Shown here: positions 61,298 through 64,000 of the stretch, one piece after another | Numbering within the stretch: the first letter of the stretch is position 1 | Layout: each line of letters begins with the position of its first letter | Source: an uncultured Lachnospiraceae bacterium | GTDB lineage: Bacteria; Bacillota; Clostridia; Lachnospirales; Lachnospiraceae | Assembly: GCA_910579505.1 (NCBI GenBank) | Contig: CAJTTZ010000002.1 | Coordinates: 248,001-312,000 of the forward strand | Direction: 5' to 3' | Length of the DNA stretch: 64,000 bases | The notes under the pieces: generated by a model | Database searches by the model: none | The model's input: the letters and a program-made list of their open reading frames with translations, nothing else | What the model was told of the DNA's origin: nothing | Translations under genes and position numbers: made by a program

Positions 61298-62678
61298 TCT
61301 TCCGTCCTCCGCCTTCCACTAAACCTTTGATCTTTTGAATGACTGCATCCACTTCACCGTCTGTCTCCGCCTCTATCAGGTTCATCTTCTTCCACTTCCG
61401 AAATTCCTTATCCTGATAGCTCTCAAGCCACTCCCTTCGCTTCCTGATGAAAGGCAGCGGAATATTGACAAGCGCCCATCCGTATATTCGGTACAGAAAT
61501 GTCATGCGCATAAAAGTGATGACAATTCTCTCCCTGACTGAGTACAGTCTTCTATATTCCCGCCTCTGCCTTCTGCCAAACGCATATCCTGCGTCCCGGT
61601 AAACTTCTTCAAAGGCATCCGCTATCTTTAAATAGCTCGCGCGCTCCTCGTCCACCAGATAAAAAGGATTTACCATTTTCTTTGTAAGTCCGATATCCGG
61701 CAGTTCTCCCGATATCGTCCCCTTAAATGTTTCATAATCCTTAACTTTATTCATCTCCATCAGCAGCGGATGGTCCTGATCCTCCGGTATCTGGTAGGGG
61801 CAAAGATAAATCGGATTCTTCCCTGCAAAAAAAGCCTCCAGAATCGCCGTACTGTTCCAGGCGTAAACCAGATCGCTGACCGCAATCCACTGTTTCACCG
61901 AAAGCTCTGAAATCACTCTGAAATTTTCATATTCCTGCGCTAGTTTCTCCGCCCGCGGGGATGCATCTCCCGGATGCGGACGGTAAACAATAACATAATC
62001 CTGCGTTTCATCGAGAAACTGCCGGAACCACTGCAGGATTGTGAGCTGTTCCTTTTCCGCCACCTCAAGATAGTGCCTGCGGCCCTCCCCGAAACGGGCG
62101 ATGGTCGCCCTCTTTTCCTCCGCCGACGCTTCCACATATTTAAATCCCGCGATAAACAGGCAGAGTTTCTTTTCTGTGGGCAGGCCATACCGCCTGCATA
62201 TCTCTTCCCTGGAAGCATAGAATCCGCGAAACTCCGGCCTCAGCAGATCCATGGTAATGTTCCCGGTCACCTTTACGTTCTTTTCAGCGACGCCCGCTTT
62301 TTCAATCAGTCTTTTCTGATTCTTTTCTCCCCAGGATATGTGTACGATTTCCTTTGCAAGGCCGGACAGATTGCGAAAACTGCCGCTGTCTTTCTCCTGC
62401 TCATTGGTCGTCACCTGTTCCCACTGCAGATTAATCACTTTGTCAAATTTGATCCGATAGCTGGCATAATCCTTAATGGAACTGCCGGTATAGCAGTAAC
62501 CGACCACCAATACTTTGGTTTTATATACTGGCGTATGTGATTTTACCAGTTCATAATCGTTCTCATACAGGATTTTCGTCCTGTAGCCCCTTTTGTCCAA
62601 TTCATACTTTAATAAGCACAGATTGTCCAATTCCCTTACTTTATGTTCATACATGAGCAGGAAATCATATTCTTGCAT
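61284..62678 (-). CDS. Surface carbohydrate biosynthesis protein, GT-B-like
   Basis: 464 residues without signal peptide. The N-terminal part begins YDFLLMYEHKVRELDNLCLL and has ITMDLLRPEF near 140. The C-terminal lobe has VIVYRPHPGDASPRAEK near 235 and LVYAWNSTAILEAFFAGK near 270, the HP and Ser/Thr-loop pattern of polysialyl- and CDP-polyol-type transferases and of the TIGR04396-like surface carbohydrate family. It is translationally coupled to neuB copy 2, so it may use the acid made there. AGGAG lies eight bases before ATG 62678. Confidence 0.88.
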   Translation of the reverse strand: MQEYDFLLMYEHKVRELDNLCLLKYELDKRGYRTKILYENDYELVKSHTPVYKTKVLVVGYCYTGSSIKDYASYRIKFDKVINLQWEQVTTNEQEKDSGSFRNLSGLAKEIVHISWGEKNQKRLIEKAGVAEKNVKVTGNITMDLLRPEFRGFYASREEICRRYGLPTEKKLCLFIAGFKYVEASAEEKRATIARFGEGRRHYLEVAEKEQLTILQWFRQFLDETQDYVIVYRPHPGDASPRAEKLAQEYENFRVISELSVKQWIAVSDLVYAWNSTAILEAFFAGKNPIYLCPYQIPEDQDHPLLMEMNKVKDYETFKGTISGELPDIGLTKKMVNPFYLVDEERASYLKIADAFEEVYRDAGYAFGRRQRREYRRLYSVRERIVITFMRMTFLYRIYGWALVNIPLPFIRKRREWLESYQDKEFRKWKKMNLIEAETDGEVDAVIQKIKGLVEGGGRKNGNR

Positions 62679-62689
62679 TCGAGATTCTC

Positions 62690-63931
62690 CTAGTTTGTCT
62701 TTCTGATGTAGTACCGCTCTACCTGTTCCAGACCCTCGTTAAACCGCTGCAGCAGATCATCCGGCTGGTCAAACTCATATGGCGATAACTTTTTAGGCTG
62801 GACCTCTCCCTTCATGATTGTCCGCAGTAAAGGCTCAAGTTCCGAATCATAATCCTCTACCAGCCATGTATGTTCCCAGACATAATCCTTAATATACTCA
62901 GGATTGAACGCGATCTGTATGACATAATTTCCGATAGCTCCGGCTTCCACAAGCGCAGACGTCCGTGAACCCATAACAATATAATTTTTCCTCAATTCCC
63001 CGTAAAACTCATTCACCTGCTCCATTTCCGGCAGCACATATCTGCTTATATGTTCGGCTTCCTTGTCAGGGGAGTGCGGCTTAAATTTAAAAGGGATTCC
63101 GATTTTCCGGCAAATCAGATAGACGTCGTTTACCATATTGTAATATTTGCGGTATTCTTCTTCCTCGTCGAATATCAGCCGGTCCCCCGCAAACAAAATT
63201 GACATACTTCTCTTCTCAATATTTTTCTCAAATGGCTTCAAAGGATACCCTAATACAAACGCTCTCTCTTCGCCTGTCTGTTGTATTTCAGTGTAAGTGT
63301 CACTGTTCTTTTTATTCCAGAACCAGAAAAAATCAAACCATTTCGGCGCTAAAATCGTATGTTTTCTCACCCCATACTCGTAAATAACCGGCGCAGCCAA
63401 AAATCCATGTTCCAGAAAGACAACCGGAATGCCGCACTCTCTTGCCGCCTCATAGAGAATGATATCAAAAATGTGAGTAGGCCTGAACGATGTTGTCAAT
63501 AACAGTCTGGGTCTGGCTTTCGTGAGGTATCTCTTTAGTTTTCCCTTTATTTTTTCCAGACGCTTTTCATCGTCAGAAATAAGGGCAAGTACGGCGTCTT
63601 CCGTATACGCCCTCAGATAACACAGCATGGAAAATCTGCGGTTAAAACAATACTCTTTTATGGCGATTCCATTGGCGGACACCACAAAGACATGATATTG
63701 CTCCGCTAAAGTCCTGCACAGATACCCCAGCTTTTGTCCATGAACAATTATGCTTTCTGCCCTGCGGTCCACAAGCAGCTTAGACAGATCGGCTACAGAA
63801 AACATCTCCTCCCGCATCCTTTTTAGGCGGTCCCAGACGCCCGCTGCCCCCTTCGGCACATTCTGGAAGCCGTAAATCTCCTTCAGTTCTTCTTTACTCG
63901 CCCAATCCCTAAATATATAGTCATATTTCAT
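62690..63931 (-). CDS. GT-B-like glycan transferase, polysialyltransferase/capsule-type resemblance
   Basis: About 413 residues. VVFLEHGFLAAPVIYEYG lies near 165, ILFAGDRLIFDEEEEYRKYY near 240, FKFKPHSPDKE near 280 and VMGSRTSALVEAGAIG near 318. The order of an aromatic-acidic strand, a KPH motif and a Ser/Thr nucleotide loop recalls polysialyltransferase and capsule-initiation families. No membrane segments. It is 11 bases upstream of the previous gene. ATG 63931 with GGGGG upstream is preferred; an ATG-like start at 63958 is the alternative. Acceptor and donor are unknown. Confidence 0.86.
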   Translation of the reverse strand: MKYDYIFRDWASKEELKEIYGFQNVPKGAAGVWDRLKRMREEMFSVADLSKLLVDRRAESIIVHGQKLGYLCRTLAEQYHVFVVSANGIAIKEYCFNRRFSMLCYLRAYTEDAVLALISDDEKRLEKIKGKLKRYLTKARPRLLLTTSFRPTHIFDIILYEAARECGIPVVFLEHGFLAAPVIYEYGVRKHTILAPKWFDFFWFWNKKNSDTYTEIQQTGEERAFVLGYPLKPFEKNIEKRSMSILFAGDRLIFDEEEEYRKYYNMVNDVYLICRKIGIPFKFKPHSPDKEAEHISRYVLPEMEQVNEFYGELRKNYIVMGSRTSALVEAGAIGNYVIQIAFNPEYIKDYVWEHTWLVEDYDSELEPLLRTIMKGEVQPKKLSPYEFDQPDDLLQRFNEGLEQVERYYIRKTN

Positions 63932-63964
63932 CAACCCATTCCCCCGGACCATCCGCATTTCCCG

Positions 63965-64000
63965 CTATTTTCGTATACCTGAAAGCCAAAACTCAGCCAT
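63965..64000 (-). CDS. Possible C-terminal end of an upstream operon gene
   Basis: On the minus strand an open frame enters from the right edge and stops with TAG at 63965-63967, 33 bases before ATG 63931. Only about 11 codons are visible, so no identification is possible. The spacing fits continuation of the operon beyond the window. Confidence 0.35.
   Translation of the reverse strand: MAEFWLSGIRK

Overview
The window looks like a chromosomal segment from a Gram-positive anaerobe of the class Clostridia, most likely Lachnospiraceae. Reasons: moderate GC, strong AGGAGG-type ribosome sites, BspA-type leucine-rich-repeat and Big_2 surface proteins without a visible LPXTG signal, and DUF6020-like, DUF4956 and VTC proteins. 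No rRNA, tRNA, IS element, phage gene or CRISPR array was seen. Almost everything concerns the building, modification and export of a cell-surface glycan, plus two giant secreted proteins.

Left part (1-25 kb): short transcription units, several divergent, carrying glycan-decorating enzymes. A FkbH-type HAD protein and a small acyl carrier protein (1.9-4.0 kb) lie beside an anchored SGNH hydrolase. Two divergent MBOAT acyltransferases and a second SGNH protein follow (10.3-14.5 kb). Together they resemble a Dlt-type carrier-to-MBOAT acylation route in which a FkbH enzyme replaces DltA. Next is a GT8 / UDP-glucose dehydrogenase / UDP-uronate epimerase / polyprenyl-phosphate GT2 / ChbG-type deacetylase operon (14.7-19.9 kb). 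Then come GT2 and GT4 transferases and large GT-C-like membrane proteins.

Middle part (25-36 kb): an XRE regulator, a 1656-residue LRR/Ig-like secreted protein and a 1663-residue secreted glucosaminidase-type protein. Both secreted proteins have acidic low-complexity stalks and share S-V-S-x-N-D motifs.

Right part (36-64 kb): about 25 genes, all on the minus strand, with no gap above about 40 bases. They form one apparent operon of at least 28 kb that enters from beyond the right edge and ends at a strong terminator at 36011-36050. It encodes two sets of nonulosonic (sialic/legionaminic-like) acid genes (two NeuB, two NeuC, two NeuA), a CBS-domain nucleotidyltransferase like PtmE, a radical SAM/SPASM enzyme, a sugar N-formyltransferase and an ABC flippase. 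It also encodes a stand-alone adenylation domain with its own carrier protein and a GNAT-like protein, a NodB-type deacetylase, three GT-B-like candidate transferases, GT2/GT-C/GtrA components, an Fe-S FrhB-type protein and a VTC/DUF4956 pair. One gene is split by a run of ten G, which is either a phase-variable switch or a homopolymer error.

Working together, the genes would make UDP-uronic acids and CMP-nonulosonates, trim them by deacetylation, and decorate them with formyl, probably aminoacyl, and acyl (possibly glyceroyl) groups. They would then assemble and export the glycan. The precise structures are inference.
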